A stretch of 40,476 nucleotides of DNA from assembly GCF_001904745.1 (NCBI RefSeq), contig NZ_MRCD01000082.1:1-40476 (forward strand), read 5' to 3'. A program made the translations under genes and the position numbers. The notes beneath the pieces are model-generated. The model ran no database searches. It worked only from the letters and a program-made list of their open reading frames with translations, and was not told the DNA's origin. Source of the DNA: Calothrix sp. HK-06 (GTDB lineage Bacteria; Cyanobacteriota; Cyanobacteriia; Cyanobacteriales; Nostocaceae). Shown here piece by piece: positions 31,232 through 40,476 of this stretch; within the stretch, counting starts at the first letter, position 1, and each line of letters begins with the position of its first letter.

Positions 31232-34024
31232 TTACACCATTTCTGATTGCTGCATAGCAGGTTGAGGTTGAGGTTGGAACATGAAGAGCGAGTATACAAC
31301 GTCTCTACGGATATTTGTCATCATATCCAAGAATAATTCGTAACCCTCACTCTTATATTCAATCAATGGGTCTTTCTGTCCATAACCTCGTAACCCTACT
31401 GACTCACGTAAAGCATCCATACCTTGTAAATGCTCACGCCACAAAGTATCAATACGCTGCAAAATAAAGAAGCGTTCGGCTTGACGCATTAAACCAGCTT
31501 GAATTTGGTCGATTTGCGCCTCTTTCATATCATAAGCAATACGAACTTGCTCATGAAGAAAAGCTTTAATTTCGCCCACCGACATGTCTACCAACTGTTC
31601 CGATTGTAAATCAGCTAGTAAGTAAACAAACTCTTTAACTTTTTCAACTAATTTATCGAGTTCCCATTCTTCTGAAGGCAAGTCAATATTAATGTAGTAG
31701 TCAACGATGTCATCCATCGTTTTCTCAGCATATTTAATTACTTGCTCTTTCAGGTCTTGCCCTTCTAATACCCGGCGCCGTTCCGCGTAAATAGCACGAC
31801 GTTGGTTATTCATTACTTCGTCGTACTCAAATACTTGTTTACGAATGTCGTAATAATATGTTTCGACTTTCTTTTGGGCGCCTTCCAAACTGCGAGTTAA
31901 CATACCCGACTCAATAGGCATGTCTTCTTCGACGTTGAACATGTTCATCAAGTTAGCAACTTTCTCTCCCCCAAAAATTCGCATCAAGTTATCCTCTAAA
32001 CTGAGGAAAAATCTGGCGCTTCCAGGGTCTCCTTGCCGTCCTGCACGCCCCCGTAATTGATTATCGATACGGCGCGATTCGTGACGTTCAGTGCCAATTA
32101 CGTGCAACCCACCTAACTCAACAACTTTATTATGTTCAGCTTTGGTAAACTCTTCATATTCGTGTCGAATACGATTATAAGCATCACGCAATTTTTGAAT
32201 TACTGGGTCATCGGTAGGTGCCTTTTCTGCGGCAACAGCAATTCTTTCTTCTGCCTCAAGTTCGGGTAAAGAGCGCTCACCATACTCACGTGCAGCAAAC
32301 TCTACCGCTTGCTTTAATAAATTCTCAGTCTCTTTTCCAATTTGAGTAGGGAAAATTTCTGGAGAAGCACGCCATGTTTTAACCTTTTTACCAGGTACAA
32401 AACCTTGACCACCACCACCATGACCGCCAGGTAAACCACTAGCACGTTGAATACCAAAAGTATCTTCGTCTTCTGGTTGAACAAGACGTGGCATAAAGTA
32501 TTCGCGCACCTTCAAACGTGCCATATACTCAGCATTACCACCCAAAATAATATCAGTTCCACGACCTGCCATGTTAGTCGCAATAGTCACAGCGCCACTT
32601 CGTCCTGCTTGCGCGACAATTTCCGCTTCACGTTCTACGTTTTCTGGACGCGCATTGAGTAACTCGTGGGGTATCTCCATTTGCCGTAACAGTTGACTAA
32701 GATACTCAGATTTTTCAACACTAGTAGTACCTACTAATACAGGTCTACCAAGTTCGTGCATTTCAGCACATTCCCTTGCAATGGCAGTCCATTTACCATT
32801 TTCAGTCTTAAAGACCATATCCGATAAATCTTTCCGCATCCGAACCCGGTTTGTGGGTATTATTGTAACTTCCAGCTTGTAGATTTTTTCAAACTCAGCT
32901 TCTTCTGTTTTCGCTGTACCCGTCATACCGCCTAATTTAGGGTATAAAAGAAACAGGTTTTGATATGTAATTGTCGCAAGAGTTTGGGTTTCTGGCTGAA
33001 TTTCTAAGTGTTCTTTTGCCTCAATTGCTTGGTGTAAACCATCACTCCAACGGCGCCCAGGCATAACACGACCTGTAAATTCATCAACGATAACCACTTC
33101 ACCACCACGGGTAATATAGTTAACGTCCTTTAAAAATAATTCTTTAGCTTTAATAGCATTAAATACAAAATGTGCCCAAGGGTCTTCTGGGTCAAATAAG
33201 TCAGTAACTTCAAGTAATCTTTCAGCTTCTGCAAATCCTTCATCAGTTAACAATACGTTACGTGCTTTCTCATCAACTTCATAATGCTCATCTTTTTTGA
33301 GTGCATTAGCAATTTCTGCGGCTCTGAGATATTTTTCAGTTGGTCTTTCAACCTGCCCCGATATAATTAACGGTGTACGTGCTTCATCAACTAAAATCGA
33401 GTCAACTTCGTCGATAACGCAGTAATTGAAGGGACGCTGCACAACATCCTTGATATCTGTCGCCATATTATCGCGCAGATAGTCAAAACCGATTTCACTA
33501 TTCGTTACATAAGTAATATCGCAGTCGTAATTCTTCTTACGTTCCTGCGGTGTCATACTTTGTTGAATAAGACCTACACTCAAGCCCAAGAACCGATGTA
33601 CCTGACCCATCCACTCAGCATCTCGACGAGCTAGGTAGTCGTTAACGGTTATTACGTGTACACCTTTACCAGTTAGAGCATTTAAATAACTTGGCAAAGT
33701 CGCCACAAGGGTTTTACCCTCACCAGTCTTCATCTCGGCGATTTGCCCTGTATGTAGAATAATACCACCCAACATTTGCACATCAAAGTGGCGCAACCCT
33801 AACACACGCCGTCCGGCTTCTCGAACAGTTGCAAAAGCTTCTGGCAAAATATCGTCAAGAGTTTCACCCTTTGCCAAACGCTGTCTAAACTCTACTGTTT
33901 TCCCCTTCAACTGCTCATCTGAAAGGGACTTAATTTCTTCCTCAAAGAGATTAATATCAGTGATGTAAGGTTGGTATTTTTTAAGTTTACGAGCGTTGGG
34001 GTCGCCCAACAAGGTTTTTAGCAT
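31232..34024 (-). CDS. secA: Preprotein translocase ATPase subunit SecA
   Basis: 930 residues, the usual cyanobacterial length. SecA drives proteins through SecYEG at plasma and thylakoid membranes. Walker A is GEGKT (101-105) and the DEVD box is at 205-208 ([15 protein letters not shown]). The pre-protein cross-linking region, [12 protein letters not shown]-type motif and [19 protein letters not shown] are intact. Near residue 535 there is the glycine-rich insert (GGHGGGGQG) seen in cyanobacterial and plastid SecA. The C-terminal zinc-binding CxC motif of enterobacteria is absent and the protein ends in a Gln/Pro tail, also normal here. ATG 34024 gives the canonical [17 protein letters not shown] start. 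Appears monocistronic. Confidence 0.98.
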   Translation of the reverse strand: MLKTLLGDPNARKLKKYQPYITDINLFEEEIKSLSDEQLKGKTVEFRQRLAKGETLDDILPEAFATVREAGRRVLGLRHFDVQMLGGIILHTGQIAEMKTGEGKTLVATLPSYLNALTGKGVHVITVNDYLARRDAEWMGQVHRFLGLSVGLIQQSMTPQERKKNYDCDITYVTNSEIGFDYLRDNMATDIKDVVQRPFNYCVIDEVDSILVDEARTPLIISGQVERPTEKYLRAAEIANALKKDEHYEVDEKARNVLLTDEGFAEAERLLEVTDLFDPEDPWAHFVFNAIKAKELFLKDVNYITRGGEVVIVDEFTGRVMPGRRWSDGLHQAIEAKEHLEIQPETQTLATITYQNLFLLYPKLGGMTGTAKTEEAEFEKIYKLEVTIIPTNRVRMRKDLSDMVFKTENGKWTAIARECAEMHELGRPVLVGTTSVEKSEYLSQLLRQMEIPHELLNARPENVEREAEIVAQAGRSGAVTIATNMAGRGTDIILGGNAEYMARLKVREYFMPRLVQPEDEDTFGIQRASGLPGGHGGGGQGFVPGKKVKTWRASPEIFPTQIGKETENLLKQAVEFAAREYGERSLPELEAEERIAVAAEKAPTDDPVIQKLRDAYNRIRHEYEEFTKAEHNKVVELGGLHVIGTERHESRRIDNQLRGRAGRQGDPGSARFFLSLEDNLMRIFGGEKVANLMNMFNVEEDMPIESGMLTRSLEGAQKKVETYYYDIRKQVFEYDEVMNNQRRAIYAERRRVLEGQDLKEQVIKYAEKTMDDIVDYYINIDLPSEEWELDKLVEKVKEFVYLLADLQSEQLVDMSVGEIKAFLHEQVRIAYDMKEAQIDQIQAGLMRQAERFFILQRIDTLWREHLQGMDALRESVGLRGYGQKDPLIEYKSEGYELFLDMMTNIRRDVVYSLFMFQPQPQPAMQQSEMV

Positions 34025-34252
34025 GGCGGTTAATTAACTAAACAAAAAATGGGAATAATTAATGAAAGGCTTATAGATTATAGACATTTCACATAACCGA
34101 ATTTAATAATTATCATCGGTTATACTCTAACAGACTTATTATATAGACGGTTACAACAGACCAATATATATTGAGACTGTCTCCATATTAACCTAGGTTG
34201 TCCCCAAAGCTTGTCAGGAACTCCGACCATACTACTGTAGCGATATCCCACC

Positions 34253-34804
34253 TTATTGCCACTCCTTGCTTAAACTGCGAAAGTCATAATTATTTGCTCT
34301 CGGATGACATGTTACACAACTACTAACTTGTGGAGGGTTTGGTAGTTTTACTTGAGGATGTAAAGCTTTGAAATAACGTGAGCTATTTAAACGGTACGGT
34401 ATTTGCTCATCAGCGAGTATTGGACGTGAGAAAGTAGAAAGGTATCGCCACACTAACATACGGGGTGGGTCTACTAGCGGTTGAAGTTGTGAACCGTAAT
34501 GTTGACTATCTTCAAGAAGGTTTTTCCAAGTTTGGGTAGGGAAAACTGAGGGAGGCAAAGCAATATGACAAGTGGAGCAATTTTCTAGGTAAAGCTCCTG
34601 TCCAAGTTTAAATTGTGCAGGTACTACATCTACCGTACCAATTGATGGCATTATATCATCATTTGGAGTGGCGCCGTTTACACTTGTAGCAAAAGCGAGC
34701 AACCATCCCATCGCAAGACTCCAAGCCAAAATAATTAAAAGTAAACCAACAGGGTTACGTTTTAGCCTTTTTTCCTTACTTTTGCGTTTAACCAAATTAG
34801 ACAT
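34253..34804 (-). CDS. Membrane-anchored dihaem cytochrome c
   Basis: 183 residues. A basic N-terminus (KRKSKEKRLKRNP) precedes one membrane helix (about 18-40, GLLLIILAWSLAMGWLLAF), which is either an anchor or an uncleaved signal. The remainder faces the periplasm or thylakoid lumen and has two haem-attachment motifs, CSTCH (76-80) and CVTCH (163-167). This matches the small dihaem cytochrome c family of cyanobacteria, whose electron-transfer role is not established. WRYLSTFSRPILADEQIPYR lies between the haem sites. The fixed spacing of the two sites and typical length suggest an intact gene. It lies 229 bases upstream of secA on the same strand, with no evident coupling. Confidence 0.85.
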   Translation of the reverse strand: MSNLVKRKSKEKRLKRNPVGLLLIILAWSLAMGWLLAFATSVNGATPNDDIMPSIGTVDVVPAQFKLGQELYLENCSTCHIALPPSVFPTQTWKNLLEDSQHYGSQLQPLVDPPRMLVWRYLSTFSRPILADEQIPYRLNSSRYFKALHPQVKLPNPPQVSSCVTCHPRANNYDFRSLSKEWQ

Positions 34805-35262
34805 TTGATACTTTTATTATATGGTACAAAAAACCTATTAGCAGCAATGATAGCTTTTGAATTGACTAAAATATAAACTGCATACACGCAATATATATTC
34901 AGAGTCTAATATTAGCTGTTTTGTTGCCGTTACATAGTCTTTAAGGTAACTACTGATGTCTTTGATTGAATTGTGGGGTGTGTGGCAACGGATGTAACGG
35001 ATGTGTGATTTTGAATAATAATATCTAATTTTTGACTTGAACCAAACGAATAGTACTTAACGGCGCCAGCTTAAAAGTAAATCAACCAAGCAGTACTACT
35101 GGTTAATCCTAAACCAGTAGTACCCATACCACAACCCCTCTCCCCATCAAGGCATCGGCGCCAATCGTAAGGGCGGGTTAATCCAAATTAAACATAGTAT
35201 TAAAATATCTCTAGCCCCCCAACACCCCGACACCCCCGACACCCCACACCTGCCACTCTCAA
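34805..35262. other. Intergenic region between dihaem cytochrome and moxR
   Basis: It holds gcaacggatgtaacggatg (34985-35003, related to 16160), a perfect 12-bp hairpin (35093-35123) and two GGCGCC sites. A half copy of the GGGCGGGTT element lies near 35170, and a C-rich run of ccccgacac-type repeats at about 35212-35252. No gene is seen. Confidence 0.5.
35093..35123. repeat. Perfect 12-bp hairpin
   Basis: gtactactggtt (35093-35104) and aaccagtagtac (35112-35123) pair perfectly with a seven-base loop (aatccta). It lies downstream of moxR on the minus strand. The sequence after it in that direction is not a T-run, so it is a weak terminator candidate. It could also be a protein-binding site for the cytochrome gene. 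Confidence 0.55.
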
Positions 35263-36171
35263 TCAAGGTATAGGCACCGACCGTAGTATACGCTCCATAA
35301 CACTCTTAGCTCGGCGCCCACCTACTGGTATCAAACGATGACACAAAACATGAGGCGCCAATAATTTAATGTCATCGGGAATTGCATAATCACGTCCTAG
35401 TAAGAAAGCAAGAGCCTGTGTAGCACGTTGCAAAGCTACAGTACCACGGGGACTGACACCAAGGGTAATTTCTTCATCTTGCCGTGTCGCTCGCACTAGG
35501 TCAAGAATATATTGTTGTAATGAAGTATCTATTTTAACGCTTGCACATAAACGACGTAACTGTGCAAGCTCTTCCAAAGTAATACAAGGCTCTAATGCGT
35601 CAAATTTTACACCATCTATTTGACGTTGCAACATTTGAAGCTCCTCGTTTTCTGATGGATAACCCAGACTTAATGACAGCATAAACCTATCCATCTGAGC
35701 TTCTGGAAGCGGAAAAGTACCTTGATACTCAATAGGGTTCTGGGTAGCAATAACAAAAAATGGTAAGGGAACCGGACGCGAAACACCATCAACAGTTACT
35801 TGATGTTCTTCCATTACTTCCAACAATGCTGACTGAGTTCTGGGTGTAGCTCGATTTATTTCGTCAGTCAGTAAAACATTAGCAAAAACAGGCCCAGATA
35901 AAAAACTAAATTCGCCGCTTTTGGGATTCCAAATATTAGTGCCTGTTATATCGGTCGGTAAAAGGTCTGGAGTACATTGTAATCTTTGAAACCTACCGTC
36001 AATAGAACGAGCTAGCGATTTTGCTAATAAGGTTTTACCAACACCTGGGACATCTTCTAGTAGCGCATGACCACCTCCAAGCAAGGCAACCAGTACCAAA
36101 CGGATAGATGTAGTTTTGCCAACTATTGTTTTTGCTAAGTTTTGTGTCAATGCGTCAATTTTTTCTCTCAT
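35263..36171 (-). CDS. MoxR-family AAA+ ATPase
   Basis: 302 residues from ATG 36171; the frame continues to GTG 36189, but relatives start MREKIDALTQNL. Walker A is GVGKT (43-47), Walker B LLTDEIN (about 100-106) and sensor 1 FFVIATQNP. An arginine-finger segment PEAQMDRFMLS and the C-terminal lid ITLGVSPRG follow. MoxR ATPases act as chaperones that load cofactors or help assemble complexes, often beside DUF58 and von Willebrand-type genes. None is adjacent here, so it is an orphan copy and the client is unknown. The C-terminus ends ILRSVPIP. Directly upstream on the same strand is ribF, 111 bases away. Confidence 0.93.
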   Translation of the reverse strand: MREKIDALTQNLAKTIVGKTTSIRLVLVALLGGGHALLEDVPGVGKTLLAKSLARSIDGRFQRLQCTPDLLPTDITGTNIWNPKSGEFSFLSGPVFANVLLTDEINRATPRTQSALLEVMEEHQVTVDGVSRPVPLPFFVIATQNPIEYQGTFPLPEAQMDRFMLSLSLGYPSENEELQMLQRQIDGVKFDALEPCITLEELAQLRRLCASVKIDTSLQQYILDLVRATRQDEEITLGVSPRGTVALQRATQALAFLLGRDYAIPDDIKLLAPHVLCHRLIPVGGRRAKSVMERILRSVPIP

Positions 36172-36282
36172 GTCCCGCCCTATTCGCACAATTAAATAAA
36201 GGCACGGATATACATCCGCACCCTGGCTTTACTTCTTGAGTCCTATATTGAGTGTTCCCGCAAAAAACAAAAAATTAACACG

Positions 36283-37314
36283 TCAACTAAAAAAAGCTTT
36301 GGCTTGAGAGCAGTCAAGTTGAATTTGGCTCTTTAATGCTTCTAGAGAGGCAAATTTTGTTTCAGGTCGCAAAAATTTCTCTAGCTCAACTACCAACTTC
36401 TTACCATACAAATCACCTGCCCAATCGAACAAATGTACTTCAATAGTTACATTTTCACCATTTACTGTGGGACGGTTGCCAATATTCATTACACCAAGGG
36501 CAAGGAATTCAAGCTGTTCTGAAATACCGGACGCTTCAAATACGCGAACTGCATAAACACCATTGCTTGGTAAAAATTTATCTTTAGGTAACTCAAGGTT
36601 TGCAGTTGGAAAACCAATCGTTCTACCAAGTTGTTGACCTTTGACAACAACACCGTGTAAACTGTATGGTCTTCCAAGAAGTTGTTGTGTGCGTTCAACA
36701 TTGCCCTCTTCAAGGATGGAGCGAATTAATGAGGTTGAAATGCGAGTCATTTCTGGGCGTGTATTTTGTGCAATACTATCGTGCTGAGTATCAATTTCTA
36801 AAGAAACAATCGTTACAGGAATATTGTACTTAGCGGCGATAATTTGTAGGTCATATGCGGTTCCACTGCGCTTTGAACCGAAACGAAAATCTTGCCCAAC
36901 ACTGATTTGGATTGCTTGAAGCTGTTGCACTAAGATTTTCTCAACGAACTCCACAGGAGATAACTCACATAATTCGCGGTCAAAGGGCAGCAGTACTAAT
37001 TGTTCGACACCAAGCAACCGTAATTGCTTAACTTTTTCATTAAGAGGTGTTAGCAATGTACGAGGTTTTCCGCTAAAAAATTCTTGCGGATGAGGGTCGA
37101 AGGTGACTACAGTCGAGTGGATATGAGCTCCCTCCAACTCTCTGGAACTCAAATTTAATCCCATCTCCGTGCTGGATGAGATGGGCTTAATAACCTGCTG
37201 ATGTCCGCGATGTACACCATCAAACTTGCCAAGTGCGACAGCAGTAGGCGTTAGAGCTAATTCAGCTTGATTAGTAACCCGCACAGAACACCCATTTGGA
37301 GACAGATTTAGCAC
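36283..37314 (-). CDS. ribF: Bifunctional riboflavin kinase / FAD synthetase
   Basis: RibF phosphorylates riboflavin to FMN and adenylates FMN to FAD. The 343 residues show the N-terminal adenylyltransferase domain with VALGKFDGVHRGH (27-38), VTFDPHPQEF and a DFRFGSKRSG loop. The switch region RISTSLIRSILEEGN comes next, then the C-terminal kinase domain with GRTIGFPTANLE (about 232-243), GVYAVRV and MNIGNRPTVNG. All catalytic motifs appear intact. The start is GTG at 37314 with little ribosome-binding site; the short leader (MLNLSPNGCSVRVT) is as I recall for cyanobacterial relatives. There is an unusually long segment of about 15 residues (STEMGLNLSSRELEGAHI) before the VTFDPHP strand. No riboflavin riboswitch is seen. 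Confidence 0.95.
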   Translation of the reverse strand: MLNLSPNGCSVRVTNQAELALTPTAVALGKFDGVHRGHQQVIKPISSSTEMGLNLSSRELEGAHIHSTVVTFDPHPQEFFSGKPRTLLTPLNEKVKQLRLLGVEQLVLLPFDRELCELSPVEFVEKILVQQLQAIQISVGQDFRFGSKRSGTAYDLQIIAAKYNIPVTIVSLEIDTQHDSIAQNTRPEMTRISTSLIRSILEEGNVERTQQLLGRPYSLHGVVVKGQQLGRTIGFPTANLELPKDKFLPSNGVYAVRVFEASGISEQLEFLALGVMNIGNRPTVNGENVTIEVHLFDWAGDLYGKKLVVELEKFLRPETKFASLEALKSQIQLDCSQAKAFFS

Positions 37315-37451
37315 TTTTTGGTACTGGGATAAGCGTGTTTATGAGCGATTCACTTCAAAAGACTAACTGTCTAACGACCATTAACTTTTAAAGCTTCTCA
37401 ATCACCAATCTAATCTAAAATCTTCTATCACTCCGGTTATGTATGTCTATT

Positions 37452-38342
37452 TTAAATATGCCTAACAGGAAAAGTTTCCGACAGTGGGATTGAAACAGGC
37501 ACCTCAAGCACCATTCCTTCTTTTGCCATAATAGCGCCAGAAAACTTTTGTGCAGCTTGTTTGCCAACCGAATCCAAAAAATCATCATCGTGTGCTGGGT
37601 CATGATGAAAAATCACCAAAGTTTTGACCTTAGCAGCTTGGGCAATTTTTACTGCTTCTTGCCATGTCGAGTGACCCCAGCCAATTTTAGGAAATTTTGG
37701 AGAATGGTATTCCTCATCTGTATAAGTTGAATCGTAAATTAGAATATCGGCGTTACGTGCTAACCAAAGAACATTTTCGTCGAGATGGTCTGCAAAATGT
37801 TCTGTATCGGTGATATAAGCTGCGGCGCCACCACACCAGTTAACCCGATAGCCAACAGCTTCACCAGGGTGATTGAGCGGTGCCGTTTCAACGACAATAT
37901 CATCAATTTTAATTGGCTCTCCTGGCGCCACATCATAAAAATCCAAATCAGCCTGCATAATTTGTAAAGGTACAGGGAAATTAGGATGCAGCATTTGGTC
38001 ATTCAGACGTTGCTCAACGGTGGAACCATCAGGTGCAATGGCGCCATATATACAAAAATGGTTTCCTCTCACAAATCCAGGAGTGAAAAATGGAAACCCT
38101 TGCATGTGGTCCCAATGCGAGTGAGTAAAAAAGATATGCGCGGTCGTTGGCATTTGGCGCAATAACGATTGCCCCAAAACATGTAACCCTGTACCACCAT
38201 CGAAAATTAAACGCTTACCGCCCACTTGCATCTCAACGCAAGGGGTATTACCGCCATAACGCACGGTGTTCGATCCCGGACAGGGGATGCTGCCGCGAAC
38301 CCCCCAAAAATGCACTTTAAAATGTTTTTCTATCCTAGACAT
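37452..38342 (-). CDS. MBL-fold metal-dependent hydrolase
   Basis: 296 residues of the metallo-beta-lactamase superfamily. The early FWGVRGSIPCPGSNTVRYGG is typical of a cyclic-phosphodiesterase/RNase Z-like branch. The metal motif THSHWDH (73-79, HxHxDH type) follows, then Asp in ITDTEH, further His in PLNHPGEAVGYR, and VIFHHDPAHDDD late in the protein. The substrate is unknown; relatives are annotated only generally, and cyclic phosphodiesters are one option. It is cytosolic, complete and starts at ATG 38342. It lies 137 bases upstream of ribF on the same strand with no overlap; function and operon linkage are unclear. Confidence 0.88.
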   Translation of the reverse strand: MSRIEKHFKVHFWGVRGSIPCPGSNTVRYGGNTPCVEMQVGGKRLIFDGGTGLHVLGQSLLRQMPTTAHIFFTHSHWDHMQGFPFFTPGFVRGNHFCIYGAIAPDGSTVEQRLNDQMLHPNFPVPLQIMQADLDFYDVAPGEPIKIDDIVVETAPLNHPGEAVGYRVNWCGGAAAYITDTEHFADHLDENVLWLARNADILIYDSTYTDEEYHSPKFPKIGWGHSTWQEAVKIAQAAKVKTLVIFHHDPAHDDDFLDSVGKQAAQKFSGAIMAKEGMVLEVPVSIPLSETFPVRHI

Positions 38343-38613
38343 GAGTTAGTCAAAGCTTGATACTGAGTGGGCGATTTAAAACGTGACTGGTTTTGTTTAG
38401 TTTATACGCTATATAAAACCAAATGGCAGCAAGCGTGAATTCACTGGTAATGCTATATACCTAATTTCATTTTCCTTTCCAAAGTTTTTAAACATAGAAA
38501 AGTACTGCCGTTACTCTTGTACAGTTGTAAGGAATCATGCGCGTAAGCTTGATTTGTGAACTGCTCCTACTTTATAGCCTATATTTTGTCATTGTTGCAT
38601 TGACTGACGGTAA

Positions 38614-39441
38614 CTACTCCGTTTGTTTACCTGCTTGCCACTCGCCACCGATTCCCCACTCCCGCTTGCATAGCTCAGTCGCTGCCTTAGAATAAGTAAG
38701 ATTATACTGTAAAGGGGTAATACTTATGTAGTTATCACGTATAACATGCACATCTATTGGTATATTTTGAGGCAAATTTAAGCCAATAGCAGGCTCGATA
38801 TCTTCTTGAACTTCCCCGGTAAGCCAGTAATAAGTTTTACCACGTGGGTCAGTACGCTTGTCAAAAACATCAATGTAACGCCGCACTCCTTGCCGTGTAA
38901 CTACGGCGCCCCTTATTTCTTCCCACTTGACAGCAGGAACATTTACATTTAGCAGCATCAAGTCAGGCAAAGGATTTTTTGCCAGTGTAGCTATCAAAAT
39001 AGAAGCAAAATCTGCTGCGGGCTGAAATTCTCGAATTGTATGACTTGTCAAGCTAAAAGCAATGCTTGGAATACCTTCGATTAAACCTTCCATAGCAGCC
39101 GAAACCGTCCCAGAGTATAAAATTTCTGTACCAACATTGGCGCCTTGATTAATTCCCGACACAACAAAATCAGGCGCCGAATCAAGCAAAGCCCACAGCG
39201 CTAACTTGACACAATCCGAAGGAGTTCCATCACAAGCCCAAGCTTTGATGTTGGGATGAAATAATGACTCAACTATTTCGGCACGAATGGGTTGATGCAA
39301 AGTTAGTCCATGTCCGGTTGCCGAACGCTCCCGGTCTGGACACACCACAGTTACCTCATGACCAGACAGAGCTAAAGTGTTAGCTAGAGTCCGGATACCT
39401 AAAGCAGAAACCCCATCATCATTGCTAATTAGCAGTTTCAT
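38614..39441 (-). CDS. surE: 5'/3'-nucleotidase SurE
   Basis: 275 residues. SurE removes phosphate from nucleoside 5'- or 3'-monophosphates and is linked to stress survival. The N-terminal metal site [10 protein letters not shown] has D8 and D9; [18 protein letters not shown] and the second metal loop [10 protein letters not shown] are all present. The fold is Rossmann-like and the length is normal for cyanobacteria. ATG 39441 is unambiguous. The gene is divergent from pheS across 288 AT-rich bases that include the direct repeat ttgatttaatttgatttaat (39533-39552). This gene pair order is one I would expect in cyanobacteria but cannot confirm here. No partner is on the same strand within 270 bases downstream. 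Confidence 0.96.
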   Translation of the reverse strand: MKLLISNDDGVSALGIRTLANTLALSGHEVTVVCPDRERSATGHGLTLHQPIRAEIVESLFHPNIKAWACDGTPSDCVKLALWALLDSAPDFVVSGINQGANVGTEILYSGTVSAAMEGLIEGIPSIAFSLTSHTIREFQPAADFASILIATLAKNPLPDLMLLNVNVPAVKWEEIRGAVVTRQGVRRYIDVFDKRTDPRGKTYYWLTGEVQEDIEPAIGLNLPQNIPIDVHVIRDNYISITPLQYNLTYSKAATELCKREWGIGGEWQAGKQTE

Positions 39442-39729
39442 TTAGTTAGTAGTGTTGCTATAAACAATTAATAAACAATATCATTAACGATATCGTCGTT
39501 GAACATTCGTGCCGAGTCAGGGACATATAAAACTTGATTTAATTTGATTTAATTTAAGAATTATAGTTTCTTTTTGCGAATCTAACTAATTACAAATACT
39601 TTTCAACTGTATAAAAAAATTAATAAATAACTAATAAAATACATACTACACTATTCTGTCACTATGACATCAGTTCAGGGTAGATGTTGTAAACTCAGTA
39701 TTGCCCAAGCACGTATTAACAATCAAGAG

Positions 39730-40476
39730 ATGAGCAACCCTGAAAACGACTTAGAAGCTCAACTAAATGCACTGCGTACTGATGGAGAAAACGCAATTCG
39801 TAGCGCTGACACCCTTGACCGACTAGAAGAGTTGCGCGTTAACTATCTAGGCAAAAAAGGTCAATTGTCTGTGCTTTTAGGCAGCATGGGCAAACTGAGC
39901 GCTGAGGAACGTCCCAAAATAGGCGCCGCAGCCAACACTGTAAAGGAAGCTTTACAATCTAGCCTTGATAAACAACGCACTGCATTAGAAGCAGCAAAAA
40001 TACAGGCACAACTTCAAGCGGAAACGTTAGATGTAACAATGCCAGGTATTTACCAGCGTCCTCAAGGTCGTATTCATCCCCTCAACGGTATTATCGACCG
40101 TGCCTTAGATATATTTGTCGGTATGGGGTATACCGTTGCACAGGGTCCAGAAATGGAAACTGACTATTATAATTTCGAGGCACTAAACACACCTGCGGAC
40201 CATCCAGCACGCGACATGCAGGATACATTTTACTTACCTGACGGAAATTTACTCAGGACACAAACCTCGTGCGTACAAATACGTTACATGGAAGCTGAAG
40301 AACCACCAATTCGCATTGTGGCGCCAGGGCGAGTGTATCGTAAAGATGATGTAGACGCTACCCACTCAGCAGTCTTTCATCAAATTGAACTCTTAGCTAT
40401 CGACGAAGGATTAACTTTTACCGACCTCAAAGGCACAATAAAAGAATTCTTAACTTCAATATTTGGCGACCTACCC
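39730..40476 (+). CDS. pheS: Phenylalanyl-tRNA synthetase alpha subunit (3' end beyond the window)
   Basis: The frame is open to the window edge, so only the first 249 residues are seen. PheS with PheT charges tRNA-Phe. The N-terminal coiled coil (about 5-85; [19 protein letters not shown]) contacts tRNA. The class II catalytic core has [37 protein letters not shown], the motif-2-like [16 protein letters not shown] and [18 protein letters not shown] use ATG 39730 ([15 protein letters not shown]) because family members begin close to this point and CAAGAG precedes it. An in-frame ATG at 39664 would add 22 residues with no family match. Motifs are intact. Transcription diverges from surE. Confidence 0.95.
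   Translation, partial: MSNPENDLEAQLNALRTDGENAIRSADTLDRLEELRVNYLGKKGQLSVLLGSMGKLSAEERPKIGAAANTVKEALQSSLDKQRTALEAAKIQAQLQAETLDVTMPGIYQRPQGRIHPLNGIIDRALDIFVGMGYTVAQGPEMETDYYNFEALNTPADHPARDMQDTFYLPDGNLLRTQTSCVQIRYMEAEEPPIRIVAPGRVYRKDDVDATHSAVFHQIELLAIDEGLTFTDLKGTIKEFLTSIFGDLP

Noticed and set aside
35212-35252. C-rich ccccgacac run as a G-quadruplex or coding tail
   Set aside because: Repeats are short and irregular; common low-complexity intergenic sequence with no further support.
38255-38285. tRNA-like ggttcgatcc-type loop
   Set aside because: Lies within the conserved N-terminus of the MBL-fold gene; no acceptor, D or anticodon stems can be drawn.
39664-39729. Upstream start for pheS
   Set aside because: The 22 extra residues have no resemblance to PheS N-termini, while ATG 39730 fits the family.

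Overview
The window looks like chromosomal DNA from a filamentous, Nostocales-type cyanobacterium. The base composition is AT-rich. The gene set includes proteins typical of cyanobacteria: DUF4336, DUF3110, a very large TamB/TIC236-like protein, an S-layer-homology outer-membrane protein, a pentapeptide-repeat protein, REC-first histidine kinases with an Rcp1-like regulator, and cyanobacterial-type SecA and PheS. Intergenic gaps are long and hold several families of short palindromic repeats, as is usual in this group. I see no phage, integrase, intact transposase, CRISPR array, rRNA or tRNA. The assignment to this group is inference from gene content only.

Layout. Positions 1-1309 are mostly non-coding, with a 45-codon remnant at the left edge. 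A LysR regulator (1310-2296) is followed on the same strand by two tandem paralogous secreted proteins of unknown function (2510-4192) and a DUF4336 protein (4242-5432). A cobalamin riboswitch (about 5466-5577) precedes a six-cysteine DUF1636 protein. The stretch 6017-6653 holds a decayed minus-strand fragment, a tiny ORF with a strong ribosome-binding site, and a long-range stem, then rsgA. A decayed minus-strand gene (7805-8380) joins a haemagglutinin/TPS N-terminus to a CHAT-domain segment and carries one in-frame amber codon. murQ and a DUF3110 gene follow as a minus-strand pair. tamB (10459-16098) dominates the centre.

Signalling block, 16465-24316. A cNMP-binding histidine kinase and a MocA-like nucleotidyltransferase lie on the plus strand. 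They face a minus-strand run of REC-PAS-kinase, single-domain response regulator, REC-PAS-kinase and REC-PAS-kinase-REC. These genes are closely spaced and could form one phosphorelay. After an AT-rich gap, a pentapeptide-repeat gene is tightly coupled to an amylo-alpha-1,6-glucosidase-type gene. A secreted SLH-FAS1-beta-barrel protein and a Phd/VapC toxin-antitoxin pair follow.

The right part is mostly minus-strand housekeeping: a low-molecular-weight phosphatase-like protein, secA, a membrane-anchored dihaem cytochrome c, a MoxR ATPase, ribF, an MBL-fold hydrolase and surE. The window ends inside pheS on the plus strand.

The most striking signals are global. The palindrome GGCGCC occurs about 69 times, roughly once per 590 bp. 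The classical cyanobacterial HIP1 octamer GCGATCGC is absent. The tetramer GATC occurs only four times by my count, where about 140 would be expected. Other items worth following are the B12 riboswitch on an orphan DUF1636 gene, the tandem secreted paralogues, the amber-bearing TPS-CHAT remnant, the SLH-FAS1-barrel architecture, a kinase with a large insertion in its dimerisation domain, and a 63-bp duplication that supplies the stop codon of a response regulator.
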